In this document: piece after piece, positions 7,846 to 15,942 of the stretch | How the letters are laid out: each line of letters starts with the position of its first letter | Position numbering within the stretch: the stretch's first letter is position 1 | Assembly (NCBI GenBank): GCA_964458015.1 | Contig: CAYWGR010000053.1 | Coordinates: 1 to 31,238 of the forward strand | DNA length: 31,238 nt | Direction of reading: 5' to 3' | DNA from: CAYWGR01 sp964458015 | Lineage (GTDB): Bacteria; Planctomycetota; Planctomycetia; Pirellulales; Thermoguttaceae | The notes under the pieces: generated by a model | What the model saw: the letters and a program-made list of their open reading frames with translations, nothing else | The model's database searches: none | What the model was told of the DNA's origin: nothing | Translations under genes and position numbers: made by a program

Positions 7846-8982
7846 ATGAGATTGTGCACTTTGCCAGCGGTATTATCGTTGACAATCGTTTTGACAACTC
7901 ATGCAAAAGCTCTGTTGGCCGATGAAGGCGACGAGGCGTTCTTCGCTTCCCACGAAAACCGAACGACTGCCGTAACCGACGAAAAAACGGTTGCGGCATC
8001 TTCATTATTGCTCGCTTCGGCCGAGAATTCCAAGGAGGCAGCCTTCGACGCGGATATCGACGGGGCAATGCAGTGTCACAATCGGGCATGGACCATCGAT
8101 TATCGCATCAGCTCGATGTTCAACAGCCACACGACCTATGAGTTTGGCACGTCGCCACTTGACGGACCGGACCAATACACTCCGCTAAGCAAGCTCAATT
8201 GGTCGCTCGATGCCACATGGCACGGTTTGCGGGTCGGCGTGGAGAAGCCGAATTGGAAAACGCATTTCCAGTGGTTGACACCTGTAACCAATGAATCCTA
8301 TGGAAGGCAGGAAGACTTCGACTGGTCGGGGCCGGACCGCGCGCCAGCCAGCTTGTCGGCCTCACCCCAACGATGGGTCGATGCCCAAATGATCGAATTG
8401 GAAGGGAGCATTAAACTCGCGGATCGTTGCGGCAATTTGCCGATCGAAATCTGGCCGCTCGTCGGGTTCCGGTTCCAGCGTTTCGACATGATGGCCCACA
8501 ACGGCATCCAACTTATCAACGATCATACGTTTCCGAATCTTCCGGAAGTGGGCTATCGTTGGGACGGAGACACGATTTCGTTCAACCAGCAATATTACAT
8601 CGGCTACATCGGCGGCCAGCTCAGCACGACGTTGCGTTTCAAGCATATGCGGCCGATTTTGGTGACATTTCAAGGCGACTGGGGCGCGACGGCCGCCTAC
8701 AACGTCGATCACCACATTTCTGGTTATGAGGACGAAGGGAAGCATCGCTACACGATGGAGAGCACGCATGGCGGGGCGTTGCATCTTGCTCTTGCCGCCG
8801 AAACTCCGCTCAGCAAACACTTCAACATCGGCCTCCAGGTTGATCATACGGAGATTCGCACCACCGGAACGCACCACATGTATATGTATGGCACGGAATA
8901 CCTGAATGAGACGTGGAGCAACGGTGTGTCGGTCACGTCGGATCAAACCTCGATCACGGCATTCTTGCGAGGATGCTTCTAA
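7846..8982 (+). CDS. Omptin-family outer-membrane protease (predicted)
   Basis: A 378-residue precursor with a signal peptide of about 22 residues (hydrophobic 7-19, cleavage near AKA), a poorly conserved stretch to about 78, then a beta-barrel with alternating aromatic strands ending in Phe (LRGCF), the usual assembly signal. The omptin assignment rests on active-site geometry. EDFDW places Asp157 and Asp159 where OmpT has Asp83/Asp85 (VDQDW), and VDHH places Asp288 and His290 where OmpT has Asp210/His212. The separation is 131 residues here and 127 in OmpT. SKLNW at 115-119 precedes the first pair by 38 residues, against 39 for SQLDW in OmpT, and YIGYIGG resembles the MPYIGLTG strand. Start ATG 7846 is chosen for the GGAG at 7834-7837; ATG 7816 is in frame but weaker. 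Omptins need LPS, which fits the lpxA neighbour. A generic barrel is the fallback. Confidence 0.78.
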   Translation: MRLCTLPAVLSLTIVLTTHAKALLADEGDEAFFASHENRTTAVTDEKTVAASSLLLASAENSKEAAFDADIDGAMQCHNRAWTIDYRISSMFNSHTTYEFGTSPLDGPDQYTPLSKLNWSLDATWHGLRVGVEKPNWKTHFQWLTPVTNESYGRQEDFDWSGPDRAPASLSASPQRWVDAQMIELEGSIKLADRCGNLPIEIWPLVGFRFQRFDMMAHNGIQLINDHTFPNLPEVGYRWDGDTISFNQQYYIGYIGGQLSTTLRFKHMRPILVTFQGDWGATAAYNVDHHISGYEDEGKHRYTMESTHGGALHLALAAETPLSKHFNIGLQVDHTEIRTTGTHHMYMYGTEYLNETWSNGVSVTSDQTSITAFLRGCF

Positions 8983-9102
8983 GAGCGTCGAACACGAAGA
9001 CGTTGGACGCCCGGATTCTAACTGCCTGCCGTTTTCTGTTCCAATAAATCCGGCTGCCGAGCGAATAGAATAAAGAGATAGACTCGCTATTTCCGTTGTA
9101 GC

Positions 9103-9186
9103 ATCAACGTTTGAACGGTGAATCACGCCGGTAGGAGTTTTTCTGACACCGATGTTTGTTGACTTGTCGGCCACGGAAACGTTGAT
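9103..9186. repeat. Inverted repeat upstream of the ABC operon
   Basis: ATCAACGTTT at 9103-9112 and AAACGTTGAT at 9177-9186 form a perfect 10-bp inverted repeat 64 bases apart, just upstream of the ABC start (9207). It could be a pair of half-operators or repeat debris; nothing distinguishes these. Confidence 0.4.
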
Positions 9187-9206
9187 TGGCAATGTAGGAA
9201 ACAATC

Positions 9207-10235
9207 ATGGTTGATCTGGCTGTTGATCTTCGGGATGTCGCCAAGACGTATTGTCGCCGGATACAAGCGCTCCGCGGGATTCAGATGCAGGTTCGGACGG
9301 GGGAGATCTTCGGGCTGTTGGGGCCCAACGGCGCCGGTAAGAGCACGTTGGTGAAGATTATGATGACCGTTGTCCGGCCTACGCGGGCCGAGGGGACGAT
9401 CCTTGGGCATCCGATCGGGCACAAAGAGACCCTGGTCCGTGTGGGCTACCTGCCCGAACACTTCCGCTTTCCGCCCTACTTGACCGGCCGGCAGTCGCTG
9501 GAGTTTTTTGCGGCATTGGCGAAAGTCGATCGGCCCACCCGCAAACGCCGCTCGGCCGAATTGCTCGATCTGGTCGATATGACGAAGTGGGCCGACACCA
9601 AGCTCGGCACGTACTCGAAGGGGATGCAACAACGCATCGGGCTGGCCCAGGCACTGATGGACGATCCCGACCTGTTGGTCCTGGACGAGCCGACCGACGG
9701 CCTTGATCCCGTCGGCCGGTGGGAAATCCGCGAGGTGCTTTGCATGCTCCGGAGCCAGGGCAAGACGATTTTCTTGAACAGTCACATGCTCAGCGAAGTC
9801 GAGCGTGTCTGCGACCGAGTCGCCATTCTGTCGGCCGGCAAAGTGGTTCGGCAGGGAACAATCGAAGAGTTGACCGCCGGCAGCGAATATTTTGAAATCC
9901 AAGTGCATGGCCAGCCGGACCAGGCAATGCGCGATGCGATGCGGGCCGTGCTGCCTTGCGAGTTAGCCGCCTGTCTGTCGGTGAGCGAGTCGGCCGAGTG
10001 CAGTTCAGACGCCGCGCAGTCTCGGGAAGTTGGAAAACTTCCGACAGGCGAGTCGGTGGAAATCGAAGGCAACAGGCTCCGAATCAGCTGCGGCGATCCG
10101 GTGCGGATTCAGCCGATGATCGACGGGCTGCGGAGTCGCGGGCAGGTGATTCTCTCGGTGCAGCCGCTCCGGCACTCGCTCGAGGATTTATTCATTCAGG
10201 TCATTTCCGATTCGCCGACGCAAGGAGCCCGCTAG
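9207..10235 (+). CDS. ABC transporter ATP-binding protein
   Basis: Cytoplasmic ATPase of a two-component ABC-2 type exporter (CcmA/NosF/GldA class), 342 residues. Walker A GPNGAGKST at 39-47; signature YSKGMQQR at 136-143; Walker B LLVLDE ending at 161 followed by PTDGLDP; switch His193 in NSHML. Residues after about 220 form a regulatory tail typical of this class, here with an unusual Ser/Glu-rich piece about 255-280. The stop TAG (10233-10235) overlaps the GTG start of the permease by one base, so the two are translationally coupled. The substrate cannot be told from sequence. Confidence 0.93.
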   Translation: MVDLAVDLRDVAKTYCRRIQALRGIQMQVRTGEIFGLLGPNGAGKSTLVKIMMTVVRPTRAEGTILGHPIGHKETLVRVGYLPEHFRFPPYLTGRQSLEFFAALAKVDRPTRKRRSAELLDLVDMTKWADTKLGTYSKGMQQRIGLAQALMDDPDLLVLDEPTDGLDPVGRWEIREVLCMLRSQGKTIFLNSHMLSEVERVCDRVAILSAGKVVRQGTIEELTAGSEYFEIQVHGQPDQAMRDAMRAVLPCELAACLSVSESAECSSDAAQSREVGKLPTGESVEIEGNRLRISCGDPVRIQPMIDGLRSRGQVILSVQPLRHSLEDLFIQVISDSPTQGAR

Positions 10236-11284
10236 TGACGCAAACCTGGGCGATTTTCTTGGAAGCCTACCGCAACCTGAACTCGAAGAAACTCTTCTGG
10301 CTGGTGTTGATTCTCTCAGGTCTGGTCGTGGCGTGTTTTGCCTGTGTGGGAATCAACGAGGAAGGTTTGAAGATCCTTTTTTGGCAGTTCGACAACCGCA
10401 TATTCAACTCGAAGCAGATTCCGGTAGAGCAGTTTTATAAGAACTTGTTCGTGCAAATCGGGATCGGCACTTGGCTTTCCTGGATTGCGGCCATCCTGGC
10501 CCTGGTCTCGACGGCTGGGATCTTTCCCGACCTGATGACCATCGGGTCGATCGATCTGTACGTTTCAAAGCCGATCAGCCGGCTGCGTCTTTTTTTTACC
10601 GAGTATGTCGCCGGATTGCTGTTTGCCGCCTTGCAGGTGACCGTCTTCTGCGCGGCCTGTTTCCTGATCATTGGGCTGCGCGGCGGAGTCTGGGAGCCGG
10701 GCCTGTTTCTTGCCATTCCCTTGGTGGTCTGTTTCTTCAGCTACCTGTTCGCGGTGAGTGTGTTTCTCGGAGTGCTCACGCGATCCACCATTGCGGCCCT
10801 GTTGTTGACGCTTTTGTTTTGGTTTGGCATTTGGGCTGTCGGGACGGCAGAGGAAAGCTTGCTGATGTTCACGACGATGCAGAAGAAAGGCGTGGACTTT
10901 GCCGCAGTTCGGGTGGAGACAAAAAACCGTACGCCGAAGAATCATGAAACGCACGAGGACGCGGAATCATCACCACCGGCCGAAACGGACGCACCGGATG
11001 AGTCCTCCTCGCTCGACCTCGCTCACGACATCGTTTACGGCATCAAGACCGTGCTACCGAAGACGACCGATACGATTAAACTTCTGGAACGATCCTTGAT
11101 GACGATGGCCAAGCTTCCGGAGCAGCCCCGCGGCCCCCAAATGCTCCGCATGCATGCGGCCCAGAAAGAAGTGAGCGACATTCTGCGCGGCCGTTCCATT
11201 GCCTGGGTGCTCGGCACATCGTTGGGCTTCGAGGGCATCGTCCTCTTCTTCGCCGCATTCATGTTTTGCCGGCGGGACTATTGA
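10235..11284 (+). CDS. ABC-2 type transporter permease
   Basis: Membrane partner of the preceding ATPase, 349 residues. Membrane segments at about 20-40, 76-97, 122-146, 156-180, 184-204 and 324-344, with the usual SKPISRLRLFFTEY motif at 111-124. Between segments 5 and 6 lies a large hydrophilic domain (205-323). It includes an acidic, Pro/Ser-rich stretch at 231-262 (KNHETHEDAE...) that looks like inserted low-complexity sequence. The GTG start at 10235 is supported by AGGAG at 10223-10227. Only two genes make up the unit. Confidence 0.88.
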   Translation: MTQTWAIFLEAYRNLNSKKLFWLVLILSGLVVACFACVGINEEGLKILFWQFDNRIFNSKQIPVEQFYKNLFVQIGIGTWLSWIAAILALVSTAGIFPDLMTIGSIDLYVSKPISRLRLFFTEYVAGLLFAALQVTVFCAACFLIIGLRGGVWEPGLFLAIPLVVCFFSYLFAVSVFLGVLTRSTIAALLLTLLFWFGIWAVGTAEESLLMFTTMQKKGVDFAAVRVETKNRTPKNHETHEDAESSPPAETDAPDESSSLDLAHDIVYGIKTVLPKTTDTIKLLERSLMTMAKLPEQPRGPQMLRMHAAQKEVSDILRGRSIAWVLGTSLGFEGIVLFFAAFMFCRRDY

Positions 11285-11435
11285 ACGAGCCTGTCCTGCG
11301 TGAGGTCTATTGATACCGACATAGCCAACGAGCGTTATTCGACCGCAAACGCGACTGTTCCGGCCGAGTGTGTCGTCTGATTGGCCGTGGAAAGGTTCAT
11401 CGGCAATGCAGGGCGCAATAGGACCTGCGGTTTCG

Positions 11436-12809
11436 CTAATTCCGCAACGCTTGGATAGGGGCGGGGATCCGACCGCCGAAACGCACGAATGCCTTACTGG
11501 CTCCGCTGTTGCGGATTTCCATGACGGGCATGGAGCCGAACAGTCCGCCGAAATCGACCACGTCGCCCGCCTTCGCGCCGGGAATTGGCACCAAACGGAC
11601 GGCCGTCGTCTTGTCGTTAATCACGCCAATAGCCATTTCGTCGGCAATGATGGCGGCAATGGTTTCGGCAGGCGTATCGCCGGGGATGGCGATCATGTCG
11701 AGCCCGACCGAGCAGACGCTAGTCATCGCTTCAAGCTTTTCGAGCACGAGATGCCCCCGGCCGACGGCATCCGCCAGCTCGGCGTCCTCGCTTACCGGGA
11801 TAAAAGCACCGCTCAAACCGCCGACGGAACTCGATGCGAACAGCCCGCCTTTCTTTACGGCATCGTTCAACATGGCCACGGCGGCTGTCGAGCCCGGCGC
11901 GCCGATCTGCTCGATGCCGAGCGTTTTCAGGATTTCGCCAATGCTATCGCCGACGGTCGGCGTGGGAGCCAACGAGAGATCGACGATGCCGAAAACGACG
12001 CCCAACTCTTGGGCCACCTCGCGGCCGATCAATTCGCCGACCCGGGTGACGCGAAAACTCGTGATTTTGATTTCCTCGGCCAAATCGCCCAGCGTAAGCC
12101 GTTCGCCGAGGGCTATACGACGTTTCAAGGCGCTGCAAACCACGCCGGGGCCCGAAACGCCGATGTTCACGGCCGCCTCCGGCTCGCCGGAACCCATATA
12201 TGCTCCGGCCATGAACGGATTATCTTCGGGAATGTTCGAGAAGATCACCAATTTGGCGCAACCGAAGCCGCGCCGGTCGGCCGTCGCTTCAGCAATGCGC
12301 AACAAAACGCGACCCATCTCGCCGACGGCGTCCATGTTGATGCCAGCCCGGCGTGTCGCCACGTTGACCGATGCGCAGACGCGGTTGGTTTGCGCCAGGG
12401 CCTCGGGCAAGGCGTCGATCACCGCCTTATCGCCTTCCGTAACGCCTTTTTGCACCAGAGCCGTGAATCCACCGACGAAATCGACGCCGCAATCCTCGGC
12501 CACGTGGTCGAGCGTTTTGGCCAACTGCACCGCCGCCGCGCGGCCGTGACCGGCCAAGAGCGACGCAGCCGGCGAAATCGCCAGCCGCTTGTTAATCACG
12601 GGAATGCCGTATTTCGCGCCCACGCGGTCGCACACCTCGACCAACCGGCTGGCACGCGAGGTGATTTTCTGCCGAACCTTGCGGCACAAATGCTCGATGC
12701 TCGGCCCGGCACAATCTTCGAGGCTTAACGCCAAAGTGACCGAACGCACGTCGAGATGTTCGGCGTGCAGCATGTGGATTGTCGAAAGAATTTCGTCGGT
12801 GCGAAGCAT
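11436..12809 (-). CDS. UPF0210 / DUF711 family protein
   Basis: A 457-residue cytoplasmic protein of the UPF0210 (DUF711, PFL-like fold) family. Typical blocks are AGPSIEHLCRKVRQKI (about 54-69), GIPVINKRLAISP, GVDFVGGF, CASVNVATRRAGINMDA, FSNIPEDNPFMAGAYMG, NIGVSGPGVV and GLDMIAIPGDTPAETIAAII near the end. The length matches the family. The biochemical role is unknown; the family repeatedly neighbours small ACT-domain proteins, as here, where the ACT gene lies 42 bases upstream on the same strand. That pairing suggests amino-acid-linked regulation (inference). Confidence 0.93.
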   Translation of the reverse strand: MLRTDEILSTIHMLHAEHLDVRSVTLALSLEDCAGPSIEHLCRKVRQKITSRASRLVEVCDRVGAKYGIPVINKRLAISPAASLLAGHGRAAAVQLAKTLDHVAEDCGVDFVGGFTALVQKGVTEGDKAVIDALPEALAQTNRVCASVNVATRRAGINMDAVGEMGRVLLRIAEATADRRGFGCAKLVIFSNIPEDNPFMAGAYMGSGEPEAAVNIGVSGPGVVCSALKRRIALGERLTLGDLAEEIKITSFRVTRVGELIGREVAQELGVVFGIVDLSLAPTPTVGDSIGEILKTLGIEQIGAPGSTAAVAMLNDAVKKGGLFASSSVGGLSGAFIPVSEDAELADAVGRGHLVLEKLEAMTSVCSVGLDMIAIPGDTPAETIAAIIADEMAIGVINDKTTAVRLVPIPGAKAGDVVDFGGLFGSMPVMEIRNSGASKAFVRFGGRIPAPIQALRN

Positions 12810-12851
12810 GGCGGAATGCCGGGGATTAAGGATTGGAAAAACGGAAATTCG

Positions 12852-13448
12852 TTAAGGCGAACCAAGCCTTTTGTTTTGAACGGTCAGCCGCAATTCGTTG
12901 GTGGCAACGAAGATGTTTTCGTGCTGCAACTTGACTGTGAAACCGAGTTCCTGGCCCATCTGCTCCAAATCGGTTTGCATCAGCCGGATGTCCCAGCGCG
13001 CGGGCACCTCGACTTGGCCGATCAGCACAAAGTCGTTCCCTTTGCGGTCGCCGAAAAGATCGACGATGTTGATGTCCTTGCCGGCCAGATATTGGCTGAA
13101 ATGACGGACGATGCCGGGCCGGTCGGGCCCAAAGGCCGTGATGACGAAATGCTCGGTCGTCTCCTTATCGCCTGAAATGGAGCCGGGCAGCGCAGGCCGG
13201 GCAAGCACTTGCAGATCCGAGCCCGTCGATTCCGCGCCGCGCACCTGCTCGGCCAGTTTGGCCGGCTCGATCGCTTGCGGCAGGCTGACGATCATAATGA
13301 GGGTAAAGTATCCCCCCAGGACCGTTTGGCTACAGGCGTCGATATTGCCGCCCAACGATTCAACCACGCCGGTGACAGCCGCCACGATGCCCGGGTGGTC
13401 GTCGGACATGACGTTGAGCACATAAACGAACTCGAAGCGAGTTTTCAT
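12852..13448 (-). CDS. Protein with two ACT domains (GcvR-like)
   Basis: 198 residues: ACT domain about 5-80 (VMSDDHPGIVAAVTGVVESL, GGNI), linker, then ACT domain about 98-175 (GPDRPGIVRHFSQYLAGKDI). The two DxPGIV loops are the ligand-binding turns. This architecture is that of GcvR-type regulators rather than the 90-residue single-ACT UPF0237 protein usually found with UPF0210. Probably binds an amino acid and regulates a partner by contact. First gene of a two-gene minus-strand unit with the UPF0210 gene. Confidence 0.85.
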   Translation of the reverse strand: MKTRFEFVYVLNVMSDDHPGIVAAVTGVVESLGGNIDACSQTVLGGYFTLIMIVSLPQAIEPAKLAEQVRGAESTGSDLQVLARPALPGSISGDKETTEHFVITAFGPDRPGIVRHFSQYLAGKDINIVDLFGDRKGNDFVLIGQVEVPARWDIRLMQTDLEQMGQELGFTVKLQHENIFVATNELRLTVQNKRLGSP

Positions 13449-13538
13449 AATCGGTCAATATCGCCCACCCACGCACTTTCGTCAACCTGCCGTCAATTTG
13501 GGGAAGCCAAGAGAACATCATAGTCATTGGTCGCGAAG

Positions 13539-13633
13539 AAACAGCCATCCTGAGCGAAGCGAAGGATCTCATTAGCGTATTGGAACTTGCATAGACTCAT
13601 GGAAATTTTTCGCTTCGCTCAGAATGGCTGTTT
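13539..13633. repeat. Inverted repeat of the GAGCGMAGCGA palindrome family
   Basis: Arms 13539-13563 and 13609-13633 match over 25 bases with one mismatch (AAACAGCCATYCTGAGCGAA... against its complement), separated by 45 bases. It lies in the 326-base divergent spacer between the ACT gene and the small gene at 13775, which otherwise holds only the promoter at 13676-13703. The same core recurs at 16834-16898. Confidence 0.75.
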
Positions 13634-13675
13634 TGGCGACGTTTGCAGTTCTCCAGTTTGTGTGTGCCTCTCCCG

Positions 13676-13703
13676 TTGGCAAACGGCGACGGAGTGCTAT
13701 AAT
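13676..13703 (+). promoter_or_regulatory. Sigma-70-type promoter for the 58-residue gene and yqgE
   Basis: TTGGCA at 13676-13681 and TATAAT at 13698-13703 with a 16-base spacer. This is the clearest promoter in the window; transcription should start near 13710, about 65 bases before the first start codon. Confidence 0.75.
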
Positions 13704-13774
13704 AGAAAGGCTTTGAAGAACTATTGCCACCCAGCAGAGGGGCGTTTTGCACCAATCCAGCAGGAGATGCGAAG

Positions 13775-13951
13775 ATGAGTAAGGCGGCGGAAAAAAAGAA
13801 GTTGGCCGAAGTGAAATTGGCTTTGGCCCTCAAGTGTGAACGGCTGGCTAAAGTAGCAGGCAGCGTGCCGAAGCGAAACACGTACTTGTATCAAGCCGCT
13901 CGTTTCCGTCGCCAATTGGCCGACCTCACCGTACAGCAGATAGCCGAATAA
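13775..13951 (+). CDS. Small basic protein, 58 residues, unknown function
   Basis: Starts MSKAAEKKKLAEVKLALALK and ends LADLTVQQIAE: highly charged, Lys/Arg-rich, almost certainly helical, no membrane segment, no Cys. Support for it being real: AGGAG at 13762-13766 eight bases before the ATG, a near-consensus promoter at 13676-13703, and a following gene 15 bases downstream on the same strand. I recognise no family. A nucleic-acid or ribosome-associated role would suit the composition, but that is only inference. Confidence 0.7.
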   Translation: MSKAAEKKKLAEVKLALALKCERLAKVAGSVPKRNTYLYQAARFRRQLADLTVQQIAE

Positions 13952-13966
13952 CACGGCGTCAAGCCT

Positions 13967-14518
13967 ATGCACTCGCTTGCCGGCCACTTGCTGGTAGCTT
14001 CACCGCAATTAGCGGATCCCAATTTTGCGCGCGCCCTGGTTTTGCTGATCGAGCATAGCCGCGATGGAGCGTTCGGGGTGGTCGTCAATCATCCGTTGCA
14101 GAAGACGATTCAGGAGCTTTGGCGCGAAGTAGGCAGCTCGCCGTGCCATACCCGGCAACCGATCTATTTAGGCGGGCCGGTGCCCGGTCCCTTGATGTCG
14201 CTGCACAACAGGCCCCCCCTGGCGGAAATTGAACCGGTCCCGGGCGTATTTTTTGCCGCAAAAAAAACGCATCTCGACACCCTGGTGCTTTCCGAGGAAC
14301 CTAGCTACAAGCTGTTTATCGGTCATGCCGGATGGGGCGCCGGCCAGCTTGAAAGCGAGATCGACCAAGGCGCCTGGCGCACCATGCCTGCAACGGCCGA
14401 GGCCGTTTTTTCGACGGATGACACCCTTTGGGAAACCGTTTTCCGCCAAATCGGCCAAACGCTGCTGAAATCCATGCTGCACATGAAGGATCTACCGCCC
14501 GATCCAACCGTAAATTAA
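13967..14518 (+). CDS. yqgE: YqgE/AlgH family protein
   Basis: A 183-residue cytoplasmic DUF179 protein. It begins MHSLAGHLLVASPQLADPNF, followed by the family blocks RALVLLIEHSRDGAFGVVVNH, YLGGPV and FIGHAGWGAGQLESEI (about 123-138, the most conserved segment). Full family length. Exact function unknown; AlgH has been linked to alginate regulation in Pseudomonas. Follows the 58-residue gene by 15 bases and likely shares its promoter. Confidence 0.93.
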   Translation: MHSLAGHLLVASPQLADPNFARALVLLIEHSRDGAFGVVVNHPLQKTIQELWREVGSSPCHTRQPIYLGGPVPGPLMSLHNRPPLAEIEPVPGVFFAAKKTHLDTLVLSEEPSYKLFIGHAGWGAGQLESEIDQGAWRTMPATAEAVFSTDDTLWETVFRQIGQTLLKSMLHMKDLPPDPTVN

Positions 14519-14525
14519 CATCGCC

Positions 14526-14628
14526 GGGTGCTTGAAACGCACCCTAATTCGTGTAGGCTTTGTAGTTTGCAAGGTGCGTGCATCTTAATGTATTCAACTG
14601 AGTGGGTTTTCGGTGTGTTCCGCACACC
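14526..14628. repeat. Two short hairpins between yqgE and the decarboxylase gene
   Basis: GGGTGC (14526-14531) pairs with GCACCC (14539-14544), and GGTGTG (14612-14617) with CACACC (14623-14628). Neither has a U-tract. The second sits just upstream of AAGGAG (14639-14644), the likely ribosome site for the gene at 14659, and could influence its translation. Confidence 0.4.
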
Positions 14629-14658
14629 CTACGGTTTTAAGGAGAACAAGGCCCGACA

Positions 14659-15795
14659 ATGGTACAGAAGAGCGTCTTGAAGGAACTGGTCAAGGAACAT
14701 GGCACCCCACTATTCGTCGTCGATCACGACGAAATCCGCGCCAACTACGCCGAATTCAAAAAACGGCTGCCGCGCGTGCAAGCCTATTACGCCGTGAAGG
14801 CGAATTCCGATCCGGCCATTGTCGAAACGTTGTACAAGGCGGGCGCCAGCTTCGACGTAGCCTCGATGCCCGAATTCGAGATCGTCTACAAGTACATCAA
14901 GGATCTGCCGGCCAAGGAGCGTCAGGATTATATCTGGGATAAAATCATTTACGCCAACCCGATCAAGGCCAACGAGACGCTCCAAAAACTCGATCCCTAC
15001 AAGCCGCTGGTCACCTACGACAATTTCGAGGAAATCCGCAAAATTCGCAAATACGCGCCCCATGCGGGCTTGGCTCTGCGGTTGCGCGTGCCCAACACCG
15101 GAGCAATGGTCGAACTGTCGTCCAAGTTTGGGGCTTCCTCGGGCGAAGCAGTCGAACTGATCGAATTCGCTCACAAATCGGGGCTCATCGTCGAGGGTCT
15201 CAGTTTCCACGTCGGCAGCCAAACGACCAACTTCGAAAATTACGTCCAGGCACTAAACCTTGCCTCCGGCGTGTTTCGTGAGGCGGCCGATCGCGGCTTT
15301 AAGATGAACCTGATCGACATCGGCGGCGGATTCCCGGCCCCCTACGACGCCCAGGTCCAACCGTTCAAAACGCTGGCCAAACGGATCAACGCCGAGCTGG
15401 AGCGGCTTTTCCCGCCCGATATCGAAATTCTGGCCGAGCCCGGCCGATTCCTAGTCGCCACGGCCGGCACTTGTGTGGCTAAAGTCATCGGCAAAGCCAT
15501 GCGCGACGGCAAACGCTGCTACTATATCGACGACGGCGTTTACCACACATTCTCCGGCATCATCTTCGACCATTGCCAATACCACCTAAAGGCCTTCAAA
15601 AAAGGTGAGACCGAAATCTGCTCGGTTTTCGGTCCGACCTGCGATGCCTTGGATACGATCTCGCTTTCCGAGGAATTGCCCGAACTCAACCTGGGCGATT
15701 ACGTCTACAGCGAAAACATCGGGGCCTATAGCCGCGCGTCCTCCACGTGGTTCAACGGCTTTCCGCCGGCCAAGACGATCCACCTCAACCAATAA
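14659..15795 (+). CDS. Ornithine/lysine-type decarboxylase (PLP fold type III)
   Basis: A 378-residue PLP enzyme of the Orn/DAP/Arg decarboxylase 2 family, close to eukaryotic-type ornithine decarboxylase; it would make putrescine (or cadaverine) in the cytoplasm. PLP lysine Lys47 (YYAVKANSD); His184 (FHVGSQ) stacking on the cofactor; GGGFP at 222-226 and EPGR at 260-263 for phosphate binding; Cys328-Asp329 in FGPTCDALD, the active-site Cys and the Asp that contacts the substrate's distal amine in ornithine decarboxylases. That Asp, plus DDGVYHTFSG, argues against diaminopimelate decarboxylase. Ornithine versus lysine preference cannot be settled. Monocistronic: own upstream region and a strong terminator after it. 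Confidence 0.9.
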   Translation: MVQKSVLKELVKEHGTPLFVVDHDEIRANYAEFKKRLPRVQAYYAVKANSDPAIVETLYKAGASFDVASMPEFEIVYKYIKDLPAKERQDYIWDKIIYANPIKANETLQKLDPYKPLVTYDNFEEIRKIRKYAPHAGLALRLRVPNTGAMVELSSKFGASSGEAVELIEFAHKSGLIVEGLSFHVGSQTTNFENYVQALNLASGVFREAADRGFKMNLIDIGGGFPAPYDAQVQPFKTLAKRINAELERLFPPDIEILAEPGRFLVATAGTCVAKVIGKAMRDGKRCYYIDDGVYHTFSGIIFDHCQYHLKAFKKGETEICSVFGPTCDALDTISLSEELPELNLGDYVYSENIGAYSRASSTWFNGFPPAKTIHLNQ

Positions 15796-15804
15796 CAACC
15801 AACA

Positions 15805-15832
15805 TTTCAGGCGAAGAAAACCTCGCCTGAAA
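15805..15832 (+). terminator. Hairpin immediately after the decarboxylase gene
   Basis: TTTCAGGCGA (15805-15814), loop of eight, TCGCCTGAAA (15823-15832): perfect 10-bp stem starting ten bases after the stop. No T-run follows, so it may stabilise the 3' end rather than terminate. Confidence 0.45.
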
Positions 15833-15869
15833 ACATATTGGCGACATCACCCACTTCTGGTAGCATGAC

Positions 15870-15911
15870 AAAAGTTCCGAGGGCGTAGCACACGTCCTCG
15901 GAACTTTTTTG
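15870..15911 (+). terminator. Intrinsic terminator of the decarboxylase gene
   Basis: AAAAGTTCCGAGG (15870-15882), loop of 13, CCTCGGAACTTTT (15896-15908), continuing into a six-T run. A 13-bp perfect stem with U-tract; the A-run on the left arm would let it also work from the other strand. Confidence 0.85.
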
Positions 15912-15942
15912 TCAAACAAACGGGTTCTTGTGGCATGATGTT

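Noticed and set aside
11370..12728. 452-codon open frame on the plus strand
   Set aside because: Mirror of the UPF0210 gene; its composition (His, Arg, Asp rich) is typical of an antisense frame in GC-rich DNA.
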